Notes: a model not told the origin generated them from the sequence alone. Numbered from the stretch's first letter, positions 1-7,695 are shown. The stretch: DNA of 9,967 bases from Christensenella sp. UBA1782 (GCA_002315475.1 DCGI01000040.1:1-9967), one strand, 5' to 3'. Program-made: numbers and translations.

Positions 1-455
1 AAGCTACTCTGCAAACCGTAACCGAAAAAATACAGCCCGTCATAACCGAGTTGGGATTTGAACTTGTCGAAATTAAATTCGAAAAGGAATACGGAACGGA
101 CACCCTCACCGTTTTTATCTATAAAAAAGGGGGCGTTCGGTTGGAGGACTGTGAACTTGTTTCCGAAAAACTGAATCCTGTTTTGGACGCAACGGATTTT
201 TGTTCGGGCGCCTATAACTTTAACGTTTCCTCTCCCGGTTTGGACAGGCCGATTGTTTCGGACGACGATTATCGCAGAAATTTGGGAGAAGAAATAGAAA
301 TCATTTGGAAAAAACCCGTCGGGAAAAAGAAGGGCGAACATGGTATTTTAACCGAATACTCGGAAAGCGAGTTCGTCTTGAAAACAGCGACGGGAAAAGA
401 AATAAGATTCGAAAAAGAATCGGCAGCGGTCGTAAGACCATATATTCGTTTTTAA
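1..455 (+). CDS. rimP: Ribosome maturation factor RimP, 5'-partial
   Basis: RimP binds the small ribosomal subunit and helps its late assembly in the cytoplasm. The reading frame is open to the window edge: from base 3 it reads ATLQTVTEKIQPVITE before the LGFELVEIKF segment that is conserved near the RimP N-terminus. The TTG at 51 is therefore an internal leucine codon and not the start; the real start lies a few codons outside the window. About 150 residues are visible, against roughly 155 in the Bacillus protein. The central signature YNFNVSSPGLDRPI, followed by a conserved arginine/glycine/glutamate stretch, is the strongest family mark, and the C-terminal part has the SH3-like beta character of the family. 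The gene is the usual upstream neighbour of nusA, 33 bases away. Identification is firm; only the start is missing. Confidence 0.96.
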   Translation, partial: ATLQTVTEKIQPVITELGFELVEIKFEKEYGTDTLTVFIYKKGGVRLEDCELVSEKLNPVLDATDFCSGAYNFNVSSPGLDRPIVSDDDYRRNLGEEIEIIWKKPVGKKKGEHGILTEYSESEFVLKTATGKEIRFEKESAAVVRPYIRF

Positions 456-488
456 GAAAAAGGATTTATTTGGGAGGATACTAAAAAA

Positions 489-1598
489 ATGGCACGTAAA
501 GTAGTAAAAGAAAAACCGGAAGTGTTGGATAACAGAGAGTTTTTTAACGCATTGGAACAACTTGCTCGAGATAGAAAATTGGACAAAGACCAATTGATAA
601 GTTATATCGAAGCGGGACTTGCTTCGGCATACAAAAAGGAAATGGGAGAAGGCGAATCTCGTAAAGTCGTCGCAAAATTAAACGAAGCGACCGCTCGTAT
701 CGAATATTTCGCCTATCAAACCGTTGTGGAAGGAGAACCGCAAGAGGATAGCGAGCTTTCTTTGGAGGAAGCGCGTGATATAAAACCCGACGCACAAGTC
801 GGAGACGTCATCGGCGAGGATATTACCCCCATTAAGTTAAGCAGAATCGCCGCACAAACGGCAAAACAGGTTATTATGCAAAGAATCGGTGAAGCCATTC
901 GTGAACAAGTCGCAAACGAAATGTCCGACCGCGAAGGTGAATTGGTTACTGCCGTTATTCGTAAAATCGACGAAAAGAAGACCGTATACGTGGAAATCGC
1001 GGGTTCTCAAATGGAAGGTGTCATGAGTGAAAAAGACCAATCGCCCAACGAACAATACAGAATCGGCGACATTATCAAAGTCTTTGTAAAAAGAGTAAGA
1101 GATAACGCAATGGGAAATACCCAAATGGTTGTAAGCCGCTCCTGTGCAAGTTTCGTCAAGAAACTTTTCGAAGTGGAAGTACCCGAATTAAAATCGGGAC
1201 TGGTTAAGGTAAAAACTATCGCTCGGGAAGCCGGAAATCGTACCAAAATGGTTGTATATTCGGACGACTCCAACATCGACGCGCTTTCTTGTTGTATCGG
1301 TATGAGAGGCGAAAGAGTCAACAGCGTCGTCAACCAGTTAGGCGGTGAAAAGGTAGACGTCATTCTGTACACGTCGAATATTTCGGAATACATCGTACGT
1401 TGCTTAAATCCATTAAAAACCGTCCAATGTATTAAGGTAGACGAAGACGCCAAGAGAGCCGAAATAATCGTGCCCGATAACAAACTTTCTCTTGCCATCG
1501 GAAAAGCAGGTATGAATGCAAAACTCGCTTCTCGTATCGTGCAATACAAATTGGATATCAGACCTTTTGGCAAAGCAACGGACACCGACGGGGAATAG
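489..1598 (+). CDS. nusA: Transcription termination/antitermination factor NusA
   Basis: NusA binds RNA polymerase and nascent RNA and modulates pausing, intrinsic termination and antitermination. At 369 residues it matches the short Firmicutes form (about 370) and lacks the C-terminal acidic repeats of proteobacterial NusA. Visible domains are the polymerase-binding N-terminal domain (about 1-140, with IEAGLASAYKK at 40-50), S1 (about 146-216), KH1 (about 225-300, GMRG loop at 271-274, preceded by IAREAGNRTK) and KH2 (about 305-365, GKAG loop at 338-341). Both GxxG loops are intact, although the usual GPRG is GMRG and the usual GKRG or GKEG is GKAG. Two adjacent cysteines (268-269) precede the KH1 loop. 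The ATG at 489 has GGGAGG at 472-477, eleven bases upstream, and gives the expected N-terminus. Confidence 0.98.
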   Translation: MARKVVKEKPEVLDNREFFNALEQLARDRKLDKDQLISYIEAGLASAYKKEMGEGESRKVVAKLNEATARIEYFAYQTVVEGEPQEDSELSLEEARDIKPDAQVGDVIGEDITPIKLSRIAAQTAKQVIMQRIGEAIREQVANEMSDREGELVTAVIRKIDEKKTVYVEIAGSQMEGVMSEKDQSPNEQYRIGDIIKVFVKRVRDNAMGNTQMVVSRSCASFVKKLFEVEVPELKSGLVKVKTIAREAGNRTKMVVYSDDSNIDALSCCIGMRGERVNSVVNQLGGEKVDVILYTSNISEYIVRCLNPLKTVQCIKVDEDAKRAEIIVPDNKLSLAIGKAGMNAKLASRIVQYKLDIRPFGKATDTDGE

Positions 1599-1599
1599 A

Positions 1600-1863
1600 A
1601 TGACACAAGAAAAAAAGGTACCCATGCGTATGTGCATCGTCTGTAAAACGATGGTGCCGAAAAAGGAACTAATTCGTATCGTACGAAACGAAGAAGGATA
1701 TTTTATCGATAGGACTTTACGCATGAACGGTAGAGGTGCTTACCTTTGTAACAATCCGCTCTGTATGGAAGTCTGTCTGAAAAAAAGACAGTTAAATCGA
1801 GCTTTCAAAACGGAGATTCCTGCCGAAGTCTATCAAAAGCTTTTGGAGGAATATGGTAAGTAA
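1600..1863 (+). CDS. rnpM: YlxR family RNA-binding protein (RNase P modulator RnpM)
   Basis: This is a small protein of the YlxR family (DUF448), encoded beside nusA in most Firmicutes. The Bacillus member is described as a modulator of RNase P, named RnpM; the same role here is inferred from family membership. The best start is ATG 1600, one base after the nusA stop, giving 87 residues that begin MTQEKKVPMRMC like other family members. A longer open frame runs back to 1516 but only overlaps nusA. Family marks are the basic RMC..C segment (Cys12, Cys15), KKELIRIVR (21-29) and NGRGAYLC (43-50), with a second cysteine pair at 50 and 55 that could bind a metal. There is only a weak ribosome binding site inside the end of nusA, so translation is probably coupled. 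An A7 tract at 1610-1616 lies in frame. Confidence 0.93.
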   Translation: MTQEKKVPMRMCIVCKTMVPKKELIRIVRNEEGYFIDRTLRMNGRGAYLCNNPLCMEVCLKKRQLNRAFKTEIPAEVYQKLLEEYGK

Positions 1864-2131
1864 AGTACGCACGTTTGTCGGGTTTGCCGTAAAAATGGGA
1901 AAAGCCCGGATAGGCACCGATAAGATTTTATCCGCAAAAAGTACCCCGTACGTCATTTTATATGACAAAAGTCTGGCGGAAAACGGACTGCATAAAATTA
2001 AAAACCGCTGTCCCGAAGCAGAATATTTCTGTGTGGAAACCGAGTTAATTTTTCCGAATCACCATTGCAAAGTGATCGGAATCGGTGAAAAGAATTTGGC
2101 AGCGGCCATCGTTAAAGAATTGGAGGAATAG
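1853..2131 (+). CDS. ylxQ: L7Ae/L30e-type ribosomal protein-like YlxQ
   Basis: This is a 92-residue member of the L7Ae/L30e/Gadd45 fold, whose relatives bind kink-turn RNA. In Firmicutes it is encoded between rnpM and infB, and its exact RNA target is not settled. The N-terminal TFVGFAVKMGKARIGTDKIL resembles the family pattern for the first helix, glycine turn and RNA-contacting segment. The C-terminal CKVIGIGEKNLAAAIVKEL matches the conserved last strand and helix. The start at ATG 1853 overlaps the end of rnpM by 11 bases. Its GGAGG (1845-1849) is written within the rnpM codons for Leu-Glu-Glu and is only three bases from the ATG, which is short but workable. A downstream ATG at 1895 would remove the first conserved block and is unlikely. 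Confidence 0.92.
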   Translation: MVSKVRTFVGFAVKMGKARIGTDKILSAKSTPYVILYDKSLAENGLHKIKNRCPEAEYFCVETELIFPNHHCKVIGIGEKNLAAAIVKELEE

Positions 2132-2133
2132 AT

Positions 2134-4608
2134 ATGAGCGAAATAAATAAAAAAAGCGACCGTTTGGAACTAGCGAAAATTATTGAAGAAAACGACGGAA
2201 AAACGGTACGTTCTATTCAAGGAAAAATTCAAGCTCTTCTAAAAAACGTAGACGAGATGCGTGCTTTTTTGAAAGAAAAGAAAGAATGTTTCGAAGAAGA
2301 ACAACGTAAAATCGCTATGGAAAAAATCATTGCCGAAAAAGCGGCGGAAGAGGAAAAGAAGAAAGAAGAACAAAAACTTCACGAACAAGCCGAGCGGGAA
2401 AGGGCTGCCGAGCTTGCTCGTGCCGCTTTGGCAGAAAAAGAGGATGATTCCGTATCCGACGATACGGTAATTATTGATGAAAGCTATAAGCCCAAAAAGG
2501 GAGACATTACCGATATAACGGTAGAAGACTTCATGAACGCTCCCAAAAAGAAAACGTCCACGCCTATTATCGTTAAACCGAAGGTTTTTACACACGAAGA
2601 CAAACCTTCTTCGTCTTCGGTCAAAAAACCGATGCAAAACGACAGAGATAAAAAGAGACCGCAACAAAGTAGTACCGACGAAAAGAAAAAACCGAGTAAA
2701 AAGGAAAAAATCAAAAAGGGATACGAACAAAATCAATCCAGTATCGAATATGACGAAATCAGCGGCGAAATCATGAAAGTGCGTGTCAGAAAGTCGACCA
2801 CCGAAAAGAAAAAACCGCAAATCGTTCAACCGACCGTCATTGACCATGCCGTCATTACTTCGGAAGATATTACGATAAAGCAACTGAGCGAAAAAATCGG
2901 ACGTTCGGTTTCCGAAATTATAAAGAAATTATTTTTCGAATATCAAATGGTAAAAACGATTAACGATAATATCGATTTCGACACGGCGGAATTGGTGGCG
3001 TCGGAATTCGGCGTTACGTTACAATTACAGGTGGAAAAAACCAGCGAAGAAAAACTGTTTGAATTCCACGAGGAGGACGACGACGAAACCAAGAAGAAAC
3101 CTCGTCCTTCCATCGTTACCGTCATGGGGCACGTCGATCACGGTAAAACGTCCATTTTGGACTACATTCGAAAAGCAAACGTTGCATCGGGCGAAGCAGG
3201 CGGTATTACCCAGCATATCGGTGCGTATACCATTTTGGCTACCGATGAAAGCGGCGAAAAACAACCGATTACCTTTTTGGATACACCGGGACACGAGGCG
3301 TTTACCGCCATGCGTGCAAGAGGTGCCAATATAACCGATATCGCCGTCATCGTAGTGGCAGCCGACGATGGTATCATGCCGCAAACGGTGGAAGCCATTA
3401 ACCACGCCAAAGCCGCCAAAGTCAGCATTATCGTCGCCATCAACAAAATGGATAAACCGGAAGCGAACCCCGACAGAATCCTGCAACAACTCGCCGATAA
3501 CGGACTGTTGTGCGAAGAATGGGGCGGGGATATTCCTTGCGTACGTGTCAGTGCCAAAACGGGAAAGAACATCGATTTGCTCTTAAAAACCATATTGCTC
3601 ACGGCAGAAATTTTGGAATTACGTGCCAATCCCGACAGAAGCGCGCACGGAACCATTTTGGAAGCCAAATTAGACAAAGCTAAAGGTCCCGTAGCCACTT
3701 GTTTGGTGCAAAACGGAACTTTGCGTACGGGCGACTTCATCGTAGCCGGTATGGCGATCGGCAGAGTGCGTGCCATGTTTGACGATAAGGGAAGACCGGT
3801 ATCCAAAGCAACGCCGAGTATGCCCGTATCCGTTTTAGGTTTACAGGAAGTCCCGAACGCAGGGGATCAAATGATGGTCGTCGTGGACGAAAAGCTTTCT
3901 AAACAGGTTGTTGAAGAAAGAAAGAATCGTGAAAAAATAGAGAAACTCAAGACGAAGAAAACGACTTTGGAAGACGTGTTCTCCAAGATCGAGGAAGGCA
4001 AACTCAAAGAATTAAACATCATATTGAAAGCCGACGTACAAGGAAGCGTGGAAGCGGTAAAGAATTCTTTACTCCGTCTTACCAACGAGGAAGTACGGGT
4101 ACAAATCGTCCATTCGGGTGTAGGTGCCATCAACGAGTCGGATATCACGTTAGCCGACACCACCAATGCCATTCTGATCGGATTCAATATTCGTCCCGAT
4201 TCCAACGCAAAGACTTTAGCTGAAAAATGCGGCGTGGATATTCGTCTGTACCGCGTCATCTACGACGCCATAGACGACGTTCAAAAAGCCATAAAAGGTA
4301 TGCTTGCGCCGACCTTCCAAGAAATTCATTTAGGTCGAGCCGAAGTCAGACAGCTTTTCCGTATCTCCGGCGTGGGAACCATTGCTGGTTGTATGGTAAA
4401 AGAAGGAAAAATCACCAAGAACGCCAGAGTTCGATTGTTGCGTGACAACGTGGTCGTTTTCGAAACCGCAATAGCCTCTCTCCGCCGTATGAAAGACGAC
4501 GTGAAAGAAGTCCAAATGGGTTATGACTGCGGTATCGGTTTGGTCAACTATAACGATGTACACGAAGGTGATATAATAGAAGCGTACTCGATGGAGGAAA
4601 ACCAATAA
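2134..4608 (+). CDS. infB: Translation initiation factor IF-2
   Basis: IF2 is the GTPase that brings initiator fMet-tRNA to the 30S subunit and promotes subunit joining. The 824 residues fall between the Bacillus (about 716) and E. coli (890) proteins. The N-terminal 235 residues are highly charged: a Glu/Lys/Ala-rich helix-forming stretch at about 50-103, then a Lys/Pro/Ser-rich linker. One IF2_N subdomain is seen at about 246-300. The G domain follows with all motifs: GHVDHGKT (332-339), GGITQ (356-360), DTPGHE (383-388), NKMD (437-440) and SAKTG (473-477). Domain II, domain III (about 620-720) and the fMet-tRNA-binding C2 domain (about 730-820, including SLRRMKDDV and YDCGIGL) complete the protein. 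The start ATG 2134 has GGAGG at 2122-2126 and follows ylxQ by two bases. No clear copy of the first N-terminal IF2_N subdomain is seen. Confidence 0.98.
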   Translation: MSEINKKSDRLELAKIIEENDGKTVRSIQGKIQALLKNVDEMRAFLKEKKECFEEEQRKIAMEKIIAEKAAEEEKKKEEQKLHEQAERERAAELARAALAEKEDDSVSDDTVIIDESYKPKKGDITDITVEDFMNAPKKKTSTPIIVKPKVFTHEDKPSSSSVKKPMQNDRDKKRPQQSSTDEKKKPSKKEKIKKGYEQNQSSIEYDEISGEIMKVRVRKSTTEKKKPQIVQPTVIDHAVITSEDITIKQLSEKIGRSVSEIIKKLFFEYQMVKTINDNIDFDTAELVASEFGVTLQLQVEKTSEEKLFEFHEEDDDETKKKPRPSIVTVMGHVDHGKTSILDYIRKANVASGEAGGITQHIGAYTILATDESGEKQPITFLDTPGHEAFTAMRARGANITDIAVIVVAADDGIMPQTVEAINHAKAAKVSIIVAINKMDKPEANPDRILQQLADNGLLCEEWGGDIPCVRVSAKTGKNIDLLLKTILLTAEILELRANPDRSAHGTILEAKLDKAKGPVATCLVQNGTLRTGDFIVAGMAIGRVRAMFDDKGRPVSKATPSMPVSVLGLQEVPNAGDQMMVVVDEKLSKQVVEERKNREKIEKLKTKKTTLEDVFSKIEEGKLKELNIILKADVQGSVEAVKNSLLRLTNEEVRVQIVHSGVGAINESDITLADTTNAILIGFNIRPDSNAKTLAEKCGVDIRLYRVIYDAIDDVQKAIKGMLAPTFQEIHLGRAEVRQLFRISGVGTIAGCMVKEGKITKNARVRLLRDNVVVFETAIASLRRMKDDVKEVQMGYDCGIGLVNYNDVHEGDIIEAYSMEENQ

Positions 4609-4955
4609 TGCCCCGTCAAGAAAGAGTGGATGACGAAATCTGCAAGCAACTGAACATTATCATAGCGAGAGAATTAAAAGATCCTCGACTGCAAACTCTT
4701 GTCAGCGTAACGGCGGTGGAAACGAGTAAAGATTTGAAAACGGCAAAAGCCTACGTATCGGTCATGAAGCAGGATGCCGTTCAAGACGCCGTAAACGCTC
4801 TGAATCAAGCTTCTTCCTTTATTCGCGGACTTTTGTTCGAACGTCTAAAAATTAGACTTGTTCCGCACATCACGTTTATTCCCGATAATTCCATGGAAAA
4901 CGGGGATAAAATAGACAAGATTCTGAAGGAATTGCACAAAAATGGAAAATTCTAA
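4608..4955 (+). CDS. rbfA: 30S ribosome-binding factor RbfA
   Basis: RbfA is a KH-type RNA-binding protein that helps 16S rRNA 5'-end maturation and 30S assembly, and matters for cold adaptation in the species studied. The protein is 115 residues, the normal length. It shows the family N-terminus RQERVDDEICKQLNIII, the ELKDPRL turn (22-28), VSVTAVETSKDLKTAKAYVSV for the central strands, and a helix pair ending NQASSFIRGLL. In the helix-kink-helix segment many relatives read Ala-x-Gly or Ala-Ser-Gly; here it is Ala-Ser-Ser. The ATG overlaps the infB stop by one base (TAATG), with GGAGG at 4593-4597 inside the last infB codons, so translation is probably coupled. The ylxP gene found between infB and rbfA in Bacillus is absent. 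Confidence 0.97.
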   Translation: MPRQERVDDEICKQLNIIIARELKDPRLQTLVSVTAVETSKDLKTAKAYVSVMKQDAVQDAVNALNQASSFIRGLLFERLKIRLVPHITFIPDNSMENGDKIDKILKELHKNGKF

Positions 4956-5934
4956 CTATAAACCGATTATCGATGCTCTCCGTTCTGCGGAGAGCATAGC
5001 TATTTTTATCCATATCAATCCCGATCCCGATTGTATGGGTAGCGCCTTAGCTTTGCAAAGGTTTTTGCGGAAACAAGGGAAAGACGTATATTGTTTTTCA
5101 CCCGATTTACGTACTACGACGATGATGCACAAAAAGCTATTCTGTTTACCGGAGATACAAAGTTTTAATCGCGGGAAAAAAGAGAGTTACGATTTATCGG
5201 TCGCCTTAGATTTGGGCGCACCGGGCAGAATCGGAGATACTGCGTATTCTATGTTTTTGAAAGGGGAGCGTTCTCTTGTCATAGACCACCACGATACGTT
5301 TGTAAACTTTACCGACCTATGTCTTCGAGAACCGGAAGCGAGCAGTTGCGCCCAGATTCTTTATAAAGTTTTAACGGAATATGACGAAAGCGCCATAGAC
5401 GATACGATTGCCGCCTTACTGTTTGCCGGTATCATGACGGACTCTGGAAATTTTTCATACGAATCGACTTCGTCGGAAACGTTCTTTCTGACAAGTAAGT
5501 TAAAGAAGTATTCTTTCGACCATGCCGAACTTTGCAGAAAACTGACGAAAGAAGAAACGTATAACGTTTTTCGCTTGAAGAATATTGCATTAAACGACAC
5601 GAGATTTTTTTGCGATAAAAAAATAGCCGTCATTTTCTTCTCAAACGATTTGTTTATGAAAACCGGTACCACCGAAAAGGATACCGACGGCATAATAAAT
5701 TGTATTCAACAAATCGAAGACGTACTTATCGGTATATCGGTCGCCGAAATCGGGCCGCACCAATTCAAAATCAGTTTTCGCTCCAAAGGGGATATCAGTG
5801 CAAAAGCCTGTGCCGAAACGTTCGGCGGAGGGGGACACTATAACGCATCGGGGTGCCGTATCAATAAAGGAGATTTTGAAGAAGTACTCCAAAAACTGGT
5901 AGAGGCAGCCAAAACACAACTAAAATATGCTTAA
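4942..5934 (+). CDS. nrnA: DHH/DHHA1 phosphoesterase, NrnA-like oligoribonuclease / pAp phosphatase
   Basis: This is a cytoplasmic bifunctional-type DHH phosphoesterase. Relatives degrade 2-5 nucleotide RNAs, and some also dephosphorylate pAp or cleave pApA from c-di-AMP turnover. At 330 residues it has the family length. The metal-binding set is present: HINPDPD (24-30) with His24, Asp28 and Asp30, Asp90, Asp-His-His at 115-117, and Asp167 in MTDSGNF. The DHHA1 substrate-binding motif FGGGGH is at 294-299. The first motif reads DPDCMGS where the usual form is DGDALGS; the ligand residues are kept. The ATG at 4942 overlaps rbfA by 14 bases and has GAAGGA at 4925-4930. Placement between rbfA and truB is typical in Clostridia and links it to RNA turnover. 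Which substrate dominates cannot be told from sequence. A strong hairpin lies in codons 11-19 (separate entry). Confidence 0.93.
   Translation: MENSNYKPIIDALRSAESIAIFIHINPDPDCMGSALALQRFLRKQGKDVYCFSPDLRTTTMMHKKLFCLPEIQSFNRGKKESYDLSVALDLGAPGRIGDTAYSMFLKGERSLVIDHHDTFVNFTDLCLREPEASSCAQILYKVLTEYDESAIDDTIAALLFAGIMTDSGNFSYESTSSETFFLTSKLKKYSFDHAELCRKLTKEETYNVFRLKNIALNDTRFFCDKKIAVIFFSNDLFMKTGTTEKDTDGIINCIQQIEDVLIGISVAEIGPHQFKISFRSKGDISAKACAETFGGGGHYNASGCRINKGDFEEVLQKLVEAAKTQLKYA
4973..5007 (+). terminator. Terminator-like hairpin inside the start of nrnA
   Basis: A perfect 10-bp inverted repeat has left arm ATGCTCTCCG (4973-4982), a five-base loop TTCTG, and right arm CGGAGAGCAT (4988-4997). Five bases later comes TTTTT (5003-5007). 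The shape resembles an intrinsic terminator, but it sits about 31 bases into the nrnA coding sequence, so it may be an attenuator, an RNA processing site or chance. The spacing of the T tract from the stem is longer than in strong terminators. Structure is seen directly; function is inference. Confidence 0.4.
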
Positions 5935-6799
5935 CGGGTTTATCAATCTCCGAAAAAGCTCGGGAGGAAGTTCCAACCGCGCGTTGTTTTCGGTAAAAAA
6001 AGTGCTTCGTATGCGAGGCATTGATACAAAAGTAGGACATTTAGGTACACTGGACCCTTTGGCGTCCGGTGTGCTTCCTATTGCCTTAGGCAGAGCAACG
6101 AGATTGTTTGACTTTTCCCTTGCCAAGACGAAAACCTATCTTGCCGCGTTCAAGTTCGGATATACCTGCGAAACACTGGATATTTGTTCCGAGCTTATTC
6201 CTTTTGACGGAGAAAAAGTAACGAAAGAAAAAATCGAGAGGGTGTTACCGACTTTTATCGGCAGACAAAATCAAATTCCTCCGCAGTACAGTGCTAAAAA
6301 CATTCAAGGCGAAAGAGCTTATAAAAAGGCAAGAAAAGGGGAAGTTTTCGAACTTCCCGCCAAAGAAATAGAAATTTTCGCATGTAATCTTCTCGAACAA
6401 ACGGAGGAAGATACCTTTACCTTTCAAATCGTTTGCAGCAGCGGGACGTATATCCGTTCCGTCGCAAGAGATTTAGGAAAAGCCTTGGGTACGGAAGCCG
6501 TTATGTCGTCTTTATGCAGAACGGCAAGCGGAAAATTCACGTTGGAAAACAGTATTTCCGAAGAAGAATTGCTAAGCCGTGCCGATTCATTTGAAGAGTA
6601 TATTTTACCGATGGACTTTTTACTTAGCGATTTACCGTCGGTAACTCTGTCGGAACAGGAAACCTTCCGCATCGAAAACGGTATAGCTATGCCCGTACCG
6701 TGTGAAGTTCCTTGTAAAATCTATACACGGAACGGCGTTTTGCTCGGATTGGGCGACAAAAACGAAAACGGACTTTTCGTAAAAACGAGGTTGTTATGA
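5927..6799 (+). CDS. truB: tRNA pseudouridine(55) synthase TruB
   Basis: TruB converts uridine 55 in the T-loop of most tRNAs to pseudouridine. The catalytic motif GHLGTLDPLASGVLPI (37-52) holds the nucleophile Asp43. Further family marks are PPQYSAKNIQGERAYKKARKGE (split over 118-139), with its substrate-binding tyrosine, and the SSGTYIRSVARDLG segment (171-184). At 290 residues it is slightly shorter than the Bacillus enzyme (about 309), and the C-terminal region is a reduced PUA-like end. The N-terminal block, usually N(K/R)P.G.TS, reads LRKSSGGSSNRAL here. The ATG overlaps the nrnA stop by eight bases. No good ribosome binding site is near, which suggests translation coupled to nrnA. Confidence 0.96.
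   Translation: MLNGFINLRKSSGGSSNRALFSVKKVLRMRGIDTKVGHLGTLDPLASGVLPIALGRATRLFDFSLAKTKTYLAAFKFGYTCETLDICSELIPFDGEKVTKEKIERVLPTFIGRQNQIPPQYSAKNIQGERAYKKARKGEVFELPAKEIEIFACNLLEQTEEDTFTFQIVCSSGTYIRSVARDLGKALGTEAVMSSLCRTASGKFTLENSISEEELLSRADSFEEYILPMDFLLSDLPSVTLSEQETFRIENGIAMPVPCEVPCKIYTRNGVLLGLGDKNENGLFVKTRLL
6339..6358 (+). repeat. UUCG-capped inverted repeat within truB
   Basis: The arms GGGAAGTT (6339-6346) and AACTTCCC (6351-6358) are perfect complements around a TTCG loop. In RNA this would be an 8-bp stem with a UUCG loop, closed here by U-A and not the favoured C-G. It falls on the truB codons around Gly138 to Pro144. No T tract follows, so it is not a terminator. No function is evident. 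Confidence 0.5.
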
Positions 6800-7695
6800 A
6801 AGAGTTTGTATTGGCACTCGGGTATTTCGATTCTATCCATATCGGGCATAGATTCCTTTTGCAAAAAGCAAAAGATTTTGCATCCGAAAAGGGATTATCG
6901 GTATTCGTCGCTACTTTTAACGACGGATTTTTAGACCGAATCGGACGACAGGAAAAAGAAATTTATCTGTTGCATCAACGGAAAATGATTCTGCAAAAAT
7001 TAGGAATAACGGAAACGTTGATTTTTCCGGCAAGTAAAGAGTTTTTGAATCGTACCAAAGAGGAATTTTGTGCGTATATTATCACGTTGAAACCGTATGC
7101 CGTTATGGTAGGTTCCGATTATTCTTTCGGGAGAAACGCCGAAGGAAAAGTTGACTTTTTGCGAACCGCTTTGGAAAAAGCGGGAATACGTTGCTTCATA
7201 GTCGACCTATTGGAATACAAAGAAAAAAAAGTGTCTTCTACCTCTATCCGCAATCTGATTTCGGAGGGATTTACGGAAGAAGCCAACCTTTTGCTCGGTG
7301 AACCCTATTTCGTATGCGGAACAATCCTTCGCGGGCGGCAAGACGGAACAAAAATGGGCATACCCACCATCAATTTAGCTATGAATCTTCATAAGCAATA
7401 TCCGAAATCGGGCGTATACGTTACCGAAACGGAAATAGAAGGGAAAACCTATCCTTCGGTCACGAACGTAGGAAATCACCCGACATTTTCCGACTCCAAT
7501 GAAAACGTGGAAACCCATATTTTAGAACCCGTAGGGGACGTATACGGCAAGACCGCCATAGTGCGTTTTTATAAGTATATTCGCCCTATCGAAACGTTCG
7601 ATAACGCAGACCGTCTGAAAAAACAAATTGAAAACGATATACAGACGACAAAGGAGTATTTTTATGATAAAATTCGGTGTGGCAGGCAACAGTAG
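6796..7695 (+). CDS. ribF: Bifunctional riboflavin kinase / FAD synthetase RibF
   Basis: RibF phosphorylates riboflavin to FMN and adenylylates FMN to FAD. The N-terminal nucleotidyltransferase domain (1 to about 155) has GYFDSIHIGH (9-18), GSDYSFG (106-112) and SSTSIR (147-152). The C-terminal flavokinase domain (about 168-290) has the GxPTxN motif GIPTIN (188-193), GVYVT (206-210), NVGNHPTF (224-231) and the probable catalytic Glu239 in VETHIL. In the first motif the usual FDGVHLGH has Ser in place of Gly. Length (299) is normal. The ATG overlaps the truB stop as ATGA, with GAGG at 6787-6790. The gene's last 32 bases overlap the next gene. Position after truB is standard in Firmicutes. No FMN riboswitch-like leader is present, as expected inside an operon. 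Confidence 0.97.
   Translation: MKEFVLALGYFDSIHIGHRFLLQKAKDFASEKGLSVFVATFNDGFLDRIGRQEKEIYLLHQRKMILQKLGITETLIFPASKEFLNRTKEEFCAYIITLKPYAVMVGSDYSFGRNAEGKVDFLRTALEKAGIRCFIVDLLEYKEKKVSSTSIRNLISEGFTEEANLLLGEPYFVCGTILRGRQDGTKMGIPTINLAMNLHKQYPKSGVYVTETEIEGKTYPSVTNVGNHPTFSDSNENVETHILEPVGDVYGKTAIVRFYKYIRPIETFDNADRLKKQIENDIQTTKEYFYDKIRCGRQQ

Noticed and set aside
51..53. TTG as the start codon of rimP
   Set aside because: The frame continues upstream to the window edge with residues matching the RimP N-terminus, so the TTG is internal.
1007..1606. Long open frame of 199 codons on the - strand opposite nusA
   Set aside because: It lies wholly over a conserved gene on the other strand, has no ribosome binding site or family resemblance, and is explained by codon bias of nusA.
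1610..1617. A AAA AAG slippery heptamer near the start of rnpM, possible programmed frameshift
   Set aside because: All conserved YlxR blocks are in the zero frame downstream and no stimulatory hairpin is evident, so it is taken as a chance lysine-codon run.
2450..2467. CCGTATC / GATACGG hairpin inside infB
   Set aside because: The 7-bp stem lies in repetitive acidic codons of the low-complexity linker and has no T tract or nearby start; chance is likely.
3162..3806. 214-codon open frame on the - strand opposite the IF2 G domain
   Set aside because: It is a shadow of infB; the + strand encodes all five GTPase motifs across the same bases.
4843..4857. GTCTAA / TTAGAC inverted repeat near the end of rbfA
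   Set aside because: It is a short 6-bp AT-rich stem within conserved codons, with no following T run.
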